From positions 129,432 to 193,431 of the forward strand of contig QKYT01000177.1 in the NCBI GenBank assembly GCA_003550305.1: a stretch of DNA of 64,000 nt. Direction: 5' to 3'. The position numbers and the translations under genes were made by a program. Source of the DNA: Glomus cerebriforme. Its lineage: Eukaryota; Glomeromycota; Glomeromycetes; Glomerales; Glomeraceae. Below are positions 21,378 to 34,299 of this stretch, in pieces. Each line of letters starts with the position of its first letter. Positions within the stretch are counted from its first letter, which is position 1. The notes beneath the pieces are model-generated. The model did not search any database and was not told the DNA's origin. It saw nothing but the letters and a program-made list of their open reading frames with translations.

Positions 21378-24210
21378 CTAATCATATCTGTCGTAATATC
21401 TATCAACGTATCTATCACCATATCTATCATATCTTTCTCCGTGTATTCTATCGTTATACCTATCATTATATCGATCATTATACCTACGATCATACCTATC
21501 CGCATCACGCTCTCTTTCACGATAATTACTTCTGTCATCATAACCATTCTTACCCCTCGGTAGAGGTACATAATCACTTCGATCGTCGTAACCATTGTTG
21601 CCTCGACGTGGTGGTTGGTACTCATCTCGTTCTTGAGGTGGGTATCGTTCTCGTTCACGAGGGTTATAACCACGATTCGGAACATATCGTTTTGGCGGTG
21701 ATGAAGGACCCAAATTTGCAATGAATGGCTGAACTGTTTGATTTTGGTTTGGATTTAATATTGGATTACGCTTGTTTTGATCATAACGATATCCTGCCAT
21801 CTCGATTAATGGAACTTTTTTATTGTCTAGCGTAAGTTCAGGCGGTTGAGGTTCTGGAGGTAATGGATAATTTGCATATTTATAACGAGATCCATCATAT
21901 GGAGCTTCTTCCCGATAGGGATATGGAACATGTTTTGAAGGTGGAAGGTCGTATGGAGGTTCGTCACGATATTGATGAGGTGGCATAGGATATCTATTAA
22001 CAGGTCTTTCGCGTAATCCATATGGGGGAGGGGAACGATGCCTTTCATACCGATCATGATATCCATTTGAATCATAACTATTAGAACGTGAATGTTCAAC
22101 TTTTCTATCTTGGCGGATATGTGGTGGTAAAGTGCGTGATTGTTGAGAAGGCAATATTTTACCTCTTGGTGGTTGTGTTGTTGTTTCATCATCGCTATAA
22201 CGATTTGATCCCTTATATGTATCATCATCAGATGATGAAAAATCGGATGATGATGGCTTATAAACAGCTGAAGATTTAAAGGCCGTTCCTCTTAATTTTG
22301 ATCCAGTATTATTATTTACTCTAATAGTAGGCTTGAGAGGTGCATCATCATCTTCTTCATCCGATGATTCACGTGATAAATTTTCATGTATTGAATCTGG
22401 TACATTTATTGTATTTATTCCGTATTTTGTACCTAATGGAACAATATCACTATCAACCGAAAGAATAGATGCACGAGCTATCGGGTCAAATGGAATTTTT
22501 AAATTTGTTCTGGGAATTGGTCTTGTATAATTTGGTTCTTCATCTGAACTTCCACTTGAGGAAGCTGAAAAGCGATGTATTTGTTTTGAATTTTTTGAAT
22601 TTTTATATGATCCTTCACGAGGCAAAGTATCATGGTTATTATTTTTTGAAGATATTGAGGATCGACGAGAAAGAGAACCTTCTTCTTCTTCATGAGGTTC
22701 TTCTCTAATTTTTCCTCTCGTAAATGATCTATTTCTAGTAAAATTATTAATAGGACGATTTTGAGAATATCTTTGACCTATTTGTGAATCACTTGTAGCT
22801 GACGAGATAGATGAGCCGGATGAATATCTATTAGGCCGTTGAATCATTCTAGCTCCGTTATTTTGACGATCCCCAGAATAGTCACTATTTGAAGACATGC
22901 CTCTTTCATAATCATGATTCCTTTCACGTGGATATTTTTTATTATTTCCTGAACGATCATAACGATCATTATTTCTTGGACGAGGATCTCGACGATAATC
23001 ATCTCGATCCCTTGAATAGTCTTCTCTCATATCATGTGATTCTTCAGAATAAGCCCTAGGATCTCTCGGATCTCGATAATCACGATCATAATATTCATCC
23101 CTCACGTCTCGTGGATACGAGGGATCATATCTATCATTTCGTTCATATCTGTCATATCGATCACGATCATTATGTCTATCATAATCATCATACTTATCAA
23201 CATCCTGTGGTGGTGGCGGTGGTGGCGCCCTAGCTTCCGCACGATGTCTATCTTTCATACGATCTAAAATATTATTTTCCCCTTCTTTTGGATTAACATC
23301 TTGAACCCAATTTTCAATATTATTTATTTTTTGACCAATTTCTTTACGATGTTGAACAGCGGGATTTATTAGTTTTTTTCCATTCACAGTGTTTATATTA
23401 TTTTTTATGACTTCCGTTTTTTCAAAATTATTTTCGGATTCACTAGATGATGAAGACGATGATTCAATCTTTTTCCTTGAATTTTTCCGGTTCCTTTTCG
23501 ATTTTTTCTCATGATCACTACCACTATCATTTGATTCACTATCACTTTCACTATCTAATGGCTTATGGGTTGCTAAACTACCGTTTGGTTTAGCTGATCC
23601 ATTAGTAGATGCACCTTTGTTTAAATCATTTGATAAAGGTTTTGATGAGGTGTTTGAAGGTAAATTAAACCGATTGAAAAGATGGTTATTATTATTTGAA
23701 AATGCGGATGGACTTGTGCTATTTGGTAAAGATAAATTGGAAAATGTTGAGGTAGAAGTTGTTGTTTGTATGTTTGCATTCGAAGGAGTTTCTAACAATT
23801 TAGATAATTGCGCATTTAAAATCAAATCATCATTTAAATCAGTTTTTCCAGCTAAAATTAAAAAATAAATTCAAAGTTAATTAATCATAAAAAAAAAAAA
23901 AGAAAAGAAAAAATGTTTTTTTTTTTTTGGAAAACTTGCCTGTATTTAATTCACCTAAAATTTCATCAAGCAAACCTGTTGTTGACTTTACCGGATTACT
24001 TACTGCGGATGACTTAACTTTAACAGGTGAAGTTATAGTAAAAGTGGATAAACCAATAGGTGGAGTATCAGGTAGTGTATTTGATAGAATATCAAGTTTT
24101 GAATCTACTTTTAATGATAATTTTGGAGGTTCAGAATCAGTTGGAGTAATAACATTATTTGTATCATTATTTTTCTTTTTACCAAACAGAAGGAGTTTTC
24201 CTTTTTTCAT
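21378..24210 (-). CDS. Large disordered protein rich in Ser, Arg, Asp and Tyr
   Basis: Two exons (23940-24210 and 21378-23851) join through a GC-AG intron, in phase, to a 914-residue protein. I recognise no folded domain. The N-terminus is basic (MKKGKLLLFGKKKN), followed by Ser/Thr/Pro-rich sequence, a serine run next to KKIES, a short possibly helical stretch IENWVQDVNPKEGEN, a PPPPPP run, and a long part full of RD/RY/DRY words. The C-terminal tail repeats DRYN and ends in RYYDRYD. The middle has acidic-serine clusters (SSDEEDDDAP, SSDDDTYK) that would suit casein-kinase-2 sites. Such composition fits an RNA-associated or condensate-forming protein, but that is inference. The long frame kept free of stops across 2.4 kb makes coding almost certain. 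Confidence 0.85.
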
Positions 24211-25249
24211 TATAAATTTCGTTTAAATATTTTTACGGTTATTAAAATAATAATTATAAAAGTGAGAAAAATTAAAATATAGGTTTTATATAAAGCTTTA
24301 ATTAATAATAGATTTTTTTTATCATTACAAAAAAAAAAAAATTTTTTTTTTTTACGAAAGTGTTTTATCGATATATATAGTTTTTATAATGAAACTTTAA
24401 AAAAGTCAATAAATTGTAAAAGATATAGATAGCGGATGGCTGTGAATTTAAAAGGATAAATTACCAAAGAAAGGAATGGGCTGGTTGAAATATATCCAGT
24501 ATATTTCAAAAAGAAAAAGAATTTAAGAAGAAAATCTTCTCCAAAAGACAACATAAACTTGACACCAAAAGTTAAACTAAATAACTAATGATAGTAAGAT
24601 GGTTATTATTATTTTTATTTTTGTTTGGTCATTGTGTTTAATATCTACATGCGGTCATAAATAAGCAATTCGCTTAATTAGGCAAGGTCGAATTAAAATT
24701 CGATAGTTAAATGCATCGAAGTTTCAGTTCTCAAATATTCCAAAATTAGAATAAACTGTATAAATTCTGACTTGTGAAGTTATCGTTACAATTAGCAAAA
24801 CATTTGTAATCGTTCATTTGTATTCGTTTATTAGATCTGTGATCTGCGTTTTTGATTGGATTTGATAAGTAAACTTAGTAAATTACATATTAATTTTTTC
24901 ATTTTTAACATGTACAACAAATATGACCAAAACGGTGACACAAGTTATACAATACAACCATAGCCAAGAAAAAGATTGTAATGACGTTAAGAATAGGAAA
25001 CTGATAATGAATCACCACTTTTGTATTTTGTGACTAGCTACGTTTAGTTCCCGAGAAGTTTGAGACACTTCATAGTAGTACTAAAGAAAATCGTTGAAAA
25101 CTAAAATTACTCGTTAATTTTTTTCTTATGTTTTATTCAATTATAAAACGATAAACTTTTCTCTTTATTTTTAAAATTGCTCGTATATCTATTTACTTAC
25201 TACTTAAAATTAAACCTTAAACCATTTTTCAAAAACTATTATTATTATT
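24211..25249. other. Intergenic region between two minus-strand genes
   Basis: This holds the promoter of the disordered-protein gene next to 24210 (A/T-rich, poly-A and poly-T runs around 24310-24350) and the 3' flank of PHB1. No gene or repeat was seen. Confidence 0.5.
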
Positions 25250-26370
25250 TTATACACCCAAATTCAACAATAAATTAGATCCTCCAGCATGACTGCCAGG
25301 TAAATAAGTTACGCCACGTGAACCAGACAACGTAGCAGCAATTTCTTTAGAAGCTTCAATACGACGTAATAAAACTAAACCTTCACCAGCTTTATCAAGA
25401 GCCTTGGAAATTCTATCCGCAGCTTCAGCTTCACCCTCTGCACGAATAATTGCTGCTTGCTTTTCTTGTTCAGCCTAATTAAACCGATTCCCAGTTTATT
25501 AAATTGACCGCAAAAATATCAATAATGAAGTATAAATTAACCACCATACCTTTTCTACGACGAATTTTGCTCTTTCAGCTTCTTGTTGAGCAATTTGTTT
25601 TTGTTCAACAGCATTTGTGAATTCATTACCAAAAGTCATATGTGTCTATTATTTTTAGTAAATAGGTCAAAATCTTAATCAAGTTGTTAAACTCGAAATT
25701 ATAAAAATAAGATACAATACGATAGAAACATCTTCCAATTCAATATTGAACTCTTTAGATCGTTTCACAAGATCTTCGCGTATCTTTGAGGATACCTAAT
25801 AAATAAAAACAAAAAAAAAAAGATTCAGCGTGATCAAATCGCGTAAACCAAGTATAGAATTATAATGTTTTTTCTATTTACCACTTCACGTTGTGTGATC
25901 AACTCACTAGCATCAAATTGAGCAACAACAGCTTTCAAAACTTCATTACCGATAGAAGGTAATACTCTTTCATCATAATCCATTCCCAATGATTTATAAA
26001 TTTCAGATAATTTTTCAATATCAGGTCTATGTAAAACACGTAAGGTCAAGCTGACTGTCTGCATGTCCTTTGATCCGGTTGTTGTAGATATATTACGGGG
26101 TTTCGTACGAATATCATATAGAATGGCACGTTGTAACCAGGGAACGAGAAAATGTGTGCCCTCACCAATTGCTTTTTCTTTAACTCCATTAATACGATCA
26201 AAAATCACTGCACGATACCCTCCCTGAACTAATTACAGTATTAGAATGATACAAAATATAGAAGTTAACTAAAATAGAAATACTTTACCATCATATATGC
26301 TATATTGGAACAAACTAGCGGCTGCACCAAGTGGAATGGCAAGTTTAGCAATCTTTTCAAGAAAAGCCAT
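25250..26370 (-). CDS. PHB1: Prohibitin 1
   Basis: Prohibitin 1 forms ring complexes with prohibitin 2 in the mitochondrial inner membrane, acting as scaffold and chaperone for membrane proteins and m-AAA proteases. Five exons (26289-26370, 25882-26228, 25721-25795, 25550-25645, 25250-25474) join in phase to 274 residues, the normal length. Seen: an N-terminal hydrophobic anchor ([19 protein letters not shown]), the SPFH/Band-7 domain ([60 protein letters not shown]), and a C-terminal coiled coil ([20 protein letters not shown], then [19 protein letters not shown]). The first ATG is the family start. All introns are GT-AG. Confidence 0.97.
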
Positions 26371-27054
26371 TGTAATTTCTTCCAGAAGATAAAAATTTTT
26401 TTCTACTAAGGATAATCAAAAAATCTACAGTATTATATCAAATGAAGTGTCCGACTAAATATAGACGATTCATCATTTGACATCAACTACGCAGTCGATT
26501 CCAATTCGTATTCAGTTTATTGTTTTTATTTGTATGTGATTTATAAAATGATTTAGAATGCAAAGAAAATTATTTATAAATATTGATATGATTAATAAAT
26601 AATCATAAAAAAATAAACAAATACTGATTTTTATATTAAATTTCAAAAAAAGGTACAAAAAAATTTTCTATTAACGTAATAAAAATAATGCCAATTATAT
26701 TATCCACTCCCTATTGAATTGTCGATCAAAAAAAATATTAAAAGGAAAATTTCAGAATTAAAGTCCAAAGTCCTAATCAGAAATAAAAGAATAAAAAAAA
26801 AAGAAAAATAAAATAATAAAATAGACTTTTTTCAAAAAGTAAAATACAGAAAAGAAAATAAGATTCCCATACTAGACTACAAATAAAAAAACACATCTTT
26901 CATTAAATCGACCAACGGGAAATATAATAAAATAATTAAGTTTTTTTTTAGGGTAAAAATTTTTTTGTAATAGGATTACTGTATTTTGACAAATAAAAAA
27001 ATACATTCTAAATTAAGTTTTTAAGTAAAATTAAAAAAAAGTAATATTAAATGT
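26371..27054. other. Intergenic region, PHB1 promoter side
   Basis: Very AT-rich between the PHB1 start and the end of the chitin synthase gene. It has several A-runs (26640-26840). No gene or repeat was seen. Confidence 0.5.
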
Positions 27055-30000
27055 TTAAAGTTTTCTTTGAAGGATCAATTCTATACAATTGTTAATGTAT
27101 TCTTTCTTTGAACTCAAGTCCATACCAAAGATTTGAGATAAATCGTCACGAACTTGTTTCTTCGTAATTGACATCAAATTAGCTGTTGCTAATATATTTC
27201 GAATTCCTTGAAGAATCTCTTCATCAGAGGGGAAGTCACTGCCATTTATAGAATCTGATCCAGGAGCATATCCACCCTCTATTAAACTAACAGGTCTCGA
27301 TCCAAGTGTTGTAACAGCTCCATAAACATCATATTCGCCACGTCCAATACCATATACTGATCCTCTTTGACTCATTTCAGCAAGATGTGATCGAGACACT
27401 CCGGAATAAGATCTGTTTGGGTCATCATATGGAGGTGCAGGTGATCGGGAACGACTTCTTTTGCTACGCTCATCATAATAATCGCCAGCAACAGATCCAG
27501 GAGCAGAACCAGTTTTTTTAGCGGATCGACCACTTCGGTAAGAACGATCTGAAGCTCTTGAATGTGCTGATTCTTGTGACCCCTGTGTGCCAACCTCCCA
27601 AAGTTCTTGCTCATAATCTGTCCATTTCTTTTTAGGTATGCTCTTTGGATCAAATTTGCCTTCATCTGCCACTAACAATTTTTTTCCTTTTTCACCTACA
27701 ACCATGCGTGTATTACCCCATGAGAAATCATCAAAATGCCAAAATGCATAAATAGGTAAGTAGAACGAGAAAACTGGCATGGCAAGTATATAAACAATCA
27801 TCCAGCCAACATGTTCCCATTTCCGGCGGATAATAAATATAAAAGCTTGAAGACCATATACAGCGGCTAACAACATTATGGAAGTAATTGGAATTGTTGT
27901 TGGATCTTTAACAATTGTGTAAATTAAATAACCAAGATATGCAACAGTTGCAGGCATAATAAGGGTGGCGAACAAATCAATCATGACTACAAAACGCATA
28001 GAGAAACAACAGAAACCGCAAAGTTGAGGTAAAAAGACCAATTCCATAAGATTGTGCACAGTAGAATTAATCCATCGACGACGTTGTGAAATAAGCACAG
28101 CCCATTGATCAGGAGCATAAGTTTTACATTGCGCATCTGGAACAAAGGACATCTTATAATTGGGAAAGTGTTTCATCATGAGAGTTGTCAAATAACGATC
28201 TTCACCAAGATGAAGTAAATTCTTTTTGTGAAGAGTATCGACAATATTTTCGGAGTAATCATCTATGACTTGATTGCTGACCAATAAAGGCTTATGAGTA
28301 TCGGGTGTACGGACTCTATACATACAGAAACAACCAGGCAAACAAGTAACACTGCCGAAGAGTGATTCAAAAGCTTTTGCAAGATGATGAGATATATAAT
28401 ATTCATATACTTGAATCATAGTAACCCAAGAATCTTTTTCATTAGCGAGAGTTGTTTCACCACAAAGACCCATTACTTTAGTGTCATGCATAAAAGCGGA
28501 AACGAGACGATTCAATGAGTCTGGCATTACTTCCGTATCGGCGTCAACCATAAGTATATATTCGTAAAAGCTTGGATTCACTCCAATGACATTCTTGATT
28601 TGATGATACATTTCCAATTCTAATGGAGTCATTTCAGAATTGAAATGAACCTTATTTAAAAACTTCATAAGAACCATCTGAGAATCACGTTTACCACGAT
28701 TACCAGGTCTAGATCTTTCGCTTGGTTTACCAACTTTAACTACTACTAAATAAGGAACGACATGTCCATTACATTCATATAATCCGGAATATACTTTGCC
28801 CATATTATGTTGCTTAAGGCCCTCTCCAAGAGACAGAAAACTAAGAGGTTCAGGATCTAAATTTGGATCAACTCCCAAAATATCCAATACAATACGAGGT
28901 GTTGGTCTATCATTACCGCTACCGACAATCATACCATCACAAACAATAAATAAAAGTTTGCGTTTATCGTCATATCTTAATACGGCTAAGGAATCTAGAG
29001 TTTTACGCATAGATTCATCACCTTCAGTATAACAGGGAACTTGACATATAACAAATTTATCATGTTCTTCCGGTTCTCGTTTTGCACCCAATTGCAAAGC
29101 TGCCAAAAATTTGAAGGCAATAACAGCAACCAATACACCTGAAAATGCGAGTAAAATATAATTTGCAAATAAACATTGTGGTGAATTACGATGATCTACT
29201 TTCCCAACATAAAATAAGTTTTTCAGACAAACTTCTTGACGTTTTCTAGTATCGGGGTCAATGTTTAAACTATTAAACTTTTTTGTGATATCAAGACCAT
29301 TAAAGGTCATAAAAAGGCCAACAATGTCTTGATGCATGAAATCTACATTAACGCCCGGAACTTCTACTCCACCTTGACCTAATGCTCGACGACCACCAGT
29401 TACATAAGGTGTTAAATCGTATATATCATCATTGAGGATAGCAATTTGTCTTCTGTCGTGTTCACGAATTGCCATTTCTTTGACAATATGTGGTGGTATT
29501 GCCATTTGACCTACAAGATAAATTGATCTCATTTTCCGCAAGATTTCTGTATAGTACCAGTCTGGTCGATAGTCATCGGTAGAATAACGGAAATCGTGAT
29601 ATTTGGCATTCTCATCCGTAGTACCATTGCCACTAAAATCGAATGTAACAGTGGGATCTACATTTCCATCAACTCCGTTGCAAAGAGCGCTAACTTGAAC
29701 CGGGAACAAACTTGATGCATCCTTTCCACCATATGCCAAAATTGAATCTGTATCAACTAAAGGTGGAAAATGACGTGGGGCAAATGTACTCAAAAGAAAA
29801 ACTTGTCCACGAATCGCGACATAAGTACTATCAGGAGCGTCTTTAACATTATGGGATGCTAATTCTTGATCTGTGAAAATAAAAACTTTTGGACAAATAA
29901 TTACACCCAATCCAGCGAGAATAAATATGACAAAAGCAGAAATCAAAAAAATGAGCATGCAAAGTGCAACTTTTTCACGCCATGCCATTTGAATGTCTTT

Positions 30001-32839
30001 TCTTTTCATGCCACCACACCAATTTAAGAAACAAGGAGGAATCCACCACGTAAGGAACCAAGTAAGAAATACCCATTTTTTACGAGCAGCAGTTTTTTTG
30101 CGAGGTTCTTCAACTTCTTCCTCCAATGCCTTTTCTCCTTCATTTAACATCTTCTTTGCTTCCATTTCTTTGAACATGTTATGTGATGGTGCGTATACCT
30201 CTGAACCATATGAAGATACATTATCATCATATTGACTAAAAGCTTCATCTTGATAATAATCATCATCAGAAAAATTTGAGCGATTATCATCTCCAGAAAT
30301 AAAAGATCTTTGATCAAATCCTTTTGGATAAAGACGACGAGGAACATCTAATTCTTTATTTGAAGGGTAAGAATGTTGAGATGAAACATCCTCACTACGA
30401 ACAAAATCTGATGTACTTGCAGCTACTTTTTTATCTTTCTTTTTACGTTTTTCTTCACTATCCATACTGCGAAGATTATCTTCCAAGTTACGCCATGCGT
30501 TTTCACTCAAATATGTCTGTTAAAATTTGTATGAATTAGTTAATATGTTTATTTTTCATATAATTTTTTTTGAATTTTATAAACCAACCAACCTTATTTT
30601 GACCAACAGCCATATCAGAAGCGGACCAACCAAAAATAGTACAAGAAGCTTCGCATTTCGCTTTAGGATCTCTTGATTGATCAAGACCCATTGAATCCAA
30701 AATAGGTGCGTATCTCTCTAAAAATTCTTGATGTGTAAAACTAATGGTATAATCGAACTGTAATTTCTTGGCAATTTCCGATAATCCCAATAATTTTACT
30801 TGAGATTGTACAACTTTTGGATCATATTGGTTAGGAAGTTGTGTGTCATTTGGACGAATACAGAAAACGTACCAAGGAGTAGTCTCTTCAAGTGTATCAC
30901 ACAATTCATCTAAAGCTGATGAAATTTGAGTTGCAACACAGGAAACTTTTGGTTTTGAAGAAGTTTCAGAAGAGGATTGATCCTTCTTACGACGCATTGA
31001 TGGGGCACGCATAGGTTTGACGGATTGTTGTGCTGCAACAATAGTATTATCATTTTGAGGATGAGATTCCGTAGCAACAGCCTTGTCAGTAAATAAACCA
31101 ACAATGAAACTATTATATGATTCTCCAGCACCACGGAATAATGAAACAAAATCGGCACTGAGAGTATCAGTGTTCTTTTCAAGGAAACCTGTAGAGTCGT
31201 AAGTAACTTGACCGGCAAAATGTTGAATACCAAAAGTGGGAAGAGCATTCAAACTTTTACCAGTAGGTGTAAAAGAACTATGTTCTGAATATTTTTTATT
31301 GAATGCATCTAACATAGTATGATCAGTTTTACGAGGAGATTTGTTGGCTTGATCATTCATGATTGCGATTAATCCTGATGATGGATTAGCGATCATTTGA
31401 AGACATGCTGAATTATCAAAATAAGGTATATCAGGAACATTAATACCATCACTAATGTACTCTTCTTGACGTGAATCAAAAATGTGTTTCAAAATAAAAT
31501 TATGAATTTTTTCGTTTGCAAAATTTACACAAAATTGATCAAGTGAATTTGATCCTAGATTTTGAAATCCAATAAGATCAAGAAGACCAACAAAACTGGC
31601 GAAATCTTCATTACAAAGTTTTGTGTTAATATATTCAACGATCCAACTAAATAATAAAGAATAAAGTGCCTTTGCCAAATCATCACGTTGAACAGAAGCA
31701 GAATCCACATCCAAGAATATTGTACACATTTCTTTTTTGATTAATTTAGTTTTATAAGTAAGTACATTCTCAAGAGCTTGAGGATCTACCCCTAAAAAGT
31801 CCGCGACTAAATCTAAAACTTCTTGATTTCTTACAAAAGCTGCTTCTTTTTGTTTATTATTAGGATCTTGAGCGAATTGTATATTACCCAAGTGTAAAAT
31901 AGCAGCTAAAAGTTGAAACATTTGAGCCACATGTTTTTTATGAAATCCTAAAGATTTCAAAGCTTGTTTTAATTCATTGAAATTGTTCGTATCATCAACA
32001 TTAGGTACTCTAGTTCCTTTAGGAATATTAAGATAACGATATTGTGTAGCATCAGCAAGATGAAGATGTGTTCTCTCTTCTTGTGAAGTTCCAGCGATTA
32101 AATAATAAAATATATGAAAATTTCGCTCATTTGGGGGAACTTTAACAAGTCGATTTTTTTCCAAAAGGTAATCAAGTGTTTTAGCTCCTATTAATCTACC
32201 ACGTTCATTAAATTGAAGTTCGGTATATTTACCGAAACGAGAAGCATTATTATTAGTTATTGTTTTAGCGTTACCAAAAGATTCTAAAATAAATTCTGAG
32301 AAAGGGACTTGGGTTTGAACTCTAGATTCTTTTTTGTTGGTTTTATTGTGTGAACTTAAAGCAATTAATTGTTTAACCAAAAGTTTTCGAGTTTCTGATT
32401 TTCCACTGCTCGTTTCTCCACTATTTTCAATTTTGAGTTACAATAAATAAATTATAGTTAACTTTTTTTTTAGAAAAAAATATTAGAGTTTTGAGTGAAT
32501 AACTTACCTTAAGATGATTGACTGATCTTGTCCAGTTCGTCTCATGTGTAAATAAGCTTGAGAAGCAAGTTGAAAGGCATGAGGAGGTAAAGAAGCTCTT
32601 TGACCTGAAGTGTCTTTATAGTCTGCAACATATTCTTGAACAGTTGAATCACTAAAGATGGGAAGGGTTTTGTATGGATTTACTGCCACTAGTGCAGAAT
32701 TGTTTATGCGAGTGTAAATATTGTCTTTTTGATAACGTTCGCGAAGCGTTAAAGATATTGAATCTTGAGATATATTTTGTATTGTTGAAAGGTCTGTTTT
32801 ATCCTCCGCCGAAGGGGAGGTGTTCTTTTTTTTACCCAT
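27055..32839 (-). CDS. Myosin-motor chitin synthase (class V/VII)
   Basis: This enzyme transfers N-acetylglucosamine from UDP-GlcNAc to growing chitin at the plasma membrane of the hyphal tip. Three exons (32508-32839, 30593-32420, 27055-30516) join in phase to 1873 residues, typical of class V. Order: myosin motor about 70-720 with P-loop GETSSGKSE (112-120), switch I NNNASRFGKY (167-176) and switch II DLIGFQ (392-397); an acidic linker; membrane segments near 870 and 895-925; a cytochrome-b5-like part (about 940-1030); a second membrane segment near 1175; the catalytic CHS2 domain with VDADTEV (about 1377), LGEDRYLT (about 1490), QRRRW (1531-1535) and SWGNTR (about 1652); three or more membrane helices between; and a C-terminal DEK_C domain (about 1815-1873). 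The catalytic signature is intact. Switch II has Gln where active myosins have Glu. The start is the first ATG before the motor. Confidence 0.97.
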
Positions 32840-34299
32840 TATAATTGGGTTTAAAGTTCAAATAAATTTTTTTTTTTATTCTTTTTTTTTTTTTTTATAA
32901 ATTAATTAAATTATTTTTAAATTTATGGTAAAATGAAAACCCTTTATTCTTTCCTCTGAATAAAATAAAAGACGTTAACTTTTGTAGGAAAGGAAGAAGG
33001 AAAGAAGGGGTAAGGGGAGGATGGTTTGTAGAAGAATTATTATTAGTATATATCAAAATATGCAATTAAAGTATTACTTTGAAATTTTGTGTATAATGGT
33101 AATGTATATCAAGCAGAAATACTTATTAAGGGTAGGTTCAACAAACAGATTTATATGCGTGTATAAAATAAATATTATAGTTATTTTTAGCTATATTTAT
33201 TTCTTGCGGCTAATTTTTTTTTCTTTAAGTTTCGAAATTAATTTCCTTGTGTACGAATATAGATTACTTGATTATATTACACAACTTATTAATCGTACAT
33301 ATTAAAAAATAAGTGGTATTTACCGTATTAATCTTATGCACGGATTAATTTTATTTTTTTATTTCTTTTTATTTCTTAAATATAGAAAAAAAATTTTTTT
33401 TTTTTCTATTAATAAAAATTGAAAAACGATAATATAGCACAATTAAAAATCTTTTTCTAATAATTATAATATAGAGAAAAGAGAAGTAAAAGGAAAAGGG
33501 TCACGATCATAAAGGTAGAACTTGTGTTACGAAAGGTTTCTCAAACAATATTAACCCCAAATCATAGTATGATCGAGTAAAAAGTAAAAATAAGAATTAT
33601 TTTGATTTGAATTAACTAATATCCTAAAAAAAAATTAAGCACTCAATTTTTTGAGAAGGATCAGACCTGTTTTTGGTTTAGCCTTAAGATAAATTAGAAT
33701 CTTTGATTTATTAAAAGCCTGTTATGGCGAAGTAATTACCCATGTATGGAAATTTTTTTTGAAGCGGTCATTGCAATTTTTTTAATTGCGATCTATTCAT
33801 TCGACATGAACCTTATATAAATAGAAAAAAAACCCGTTTACTTTTTTTTTGTAGGTAAGACGGGAACTTTATTTGGTCTTCAATTATCTCTGATCAAAGA
33901 AAGTAAGATTTTCAATTGTTTAAATAATGCGCCACAAAAAATCTCGACATGATCTCCCCTTGTGTTAAACTTGTTGGAAGATTATTATTTATAAATCTAA
34001 TGGTAAAACGGGTAAACTTAAAAATTTTTTTTATAATTATGTCCAAGTCAAAAAACAAATATCCTTCTTGCTACACGAACTACAACAACTATGACATAAC
34101 TTAATTAATAAAATCATATGTAATTTTTTATATTCTATTCTCTTAATGATAATCATGTTTCCATTTAGAACATTAGTTAAATATACTTTTATAAATATAA
34201 AAATAATAAAATTAGAAACAAAAATAAAGTTATTGTCAAAAAATATTAATTTATAATTTATAGAAAGGATTAAAATTAGAAATCTAAAAATAAAAATAC
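32840..34299. other. Chitin synthase upstream region and intergenic DNA
   Basis: Starts with long T and A runs (32865-32900), then a purine-rich stretch GGAAAGGAAGAAGGAAAGAA at 32978-32997 that could be part of the promoter. The remainder (33020-34290) is AT-rich with only short frames. No repeat or RNA gene was identified. Confidence 0.45.

Noticed and set aside
21350..22228. Several frames overlapping the Arg/Asp/Tyr-rich gene
   Set aside because: They are other-frame shadows of the repetitive tail of the gene at 21378-24210.
33021..33305. Plus-strand 94-codon frame upstream of chitin synthase
   Set aside because: Composition follows the local A/T bias, with many Ile, Tyr and Phe and no domain or splice partner.
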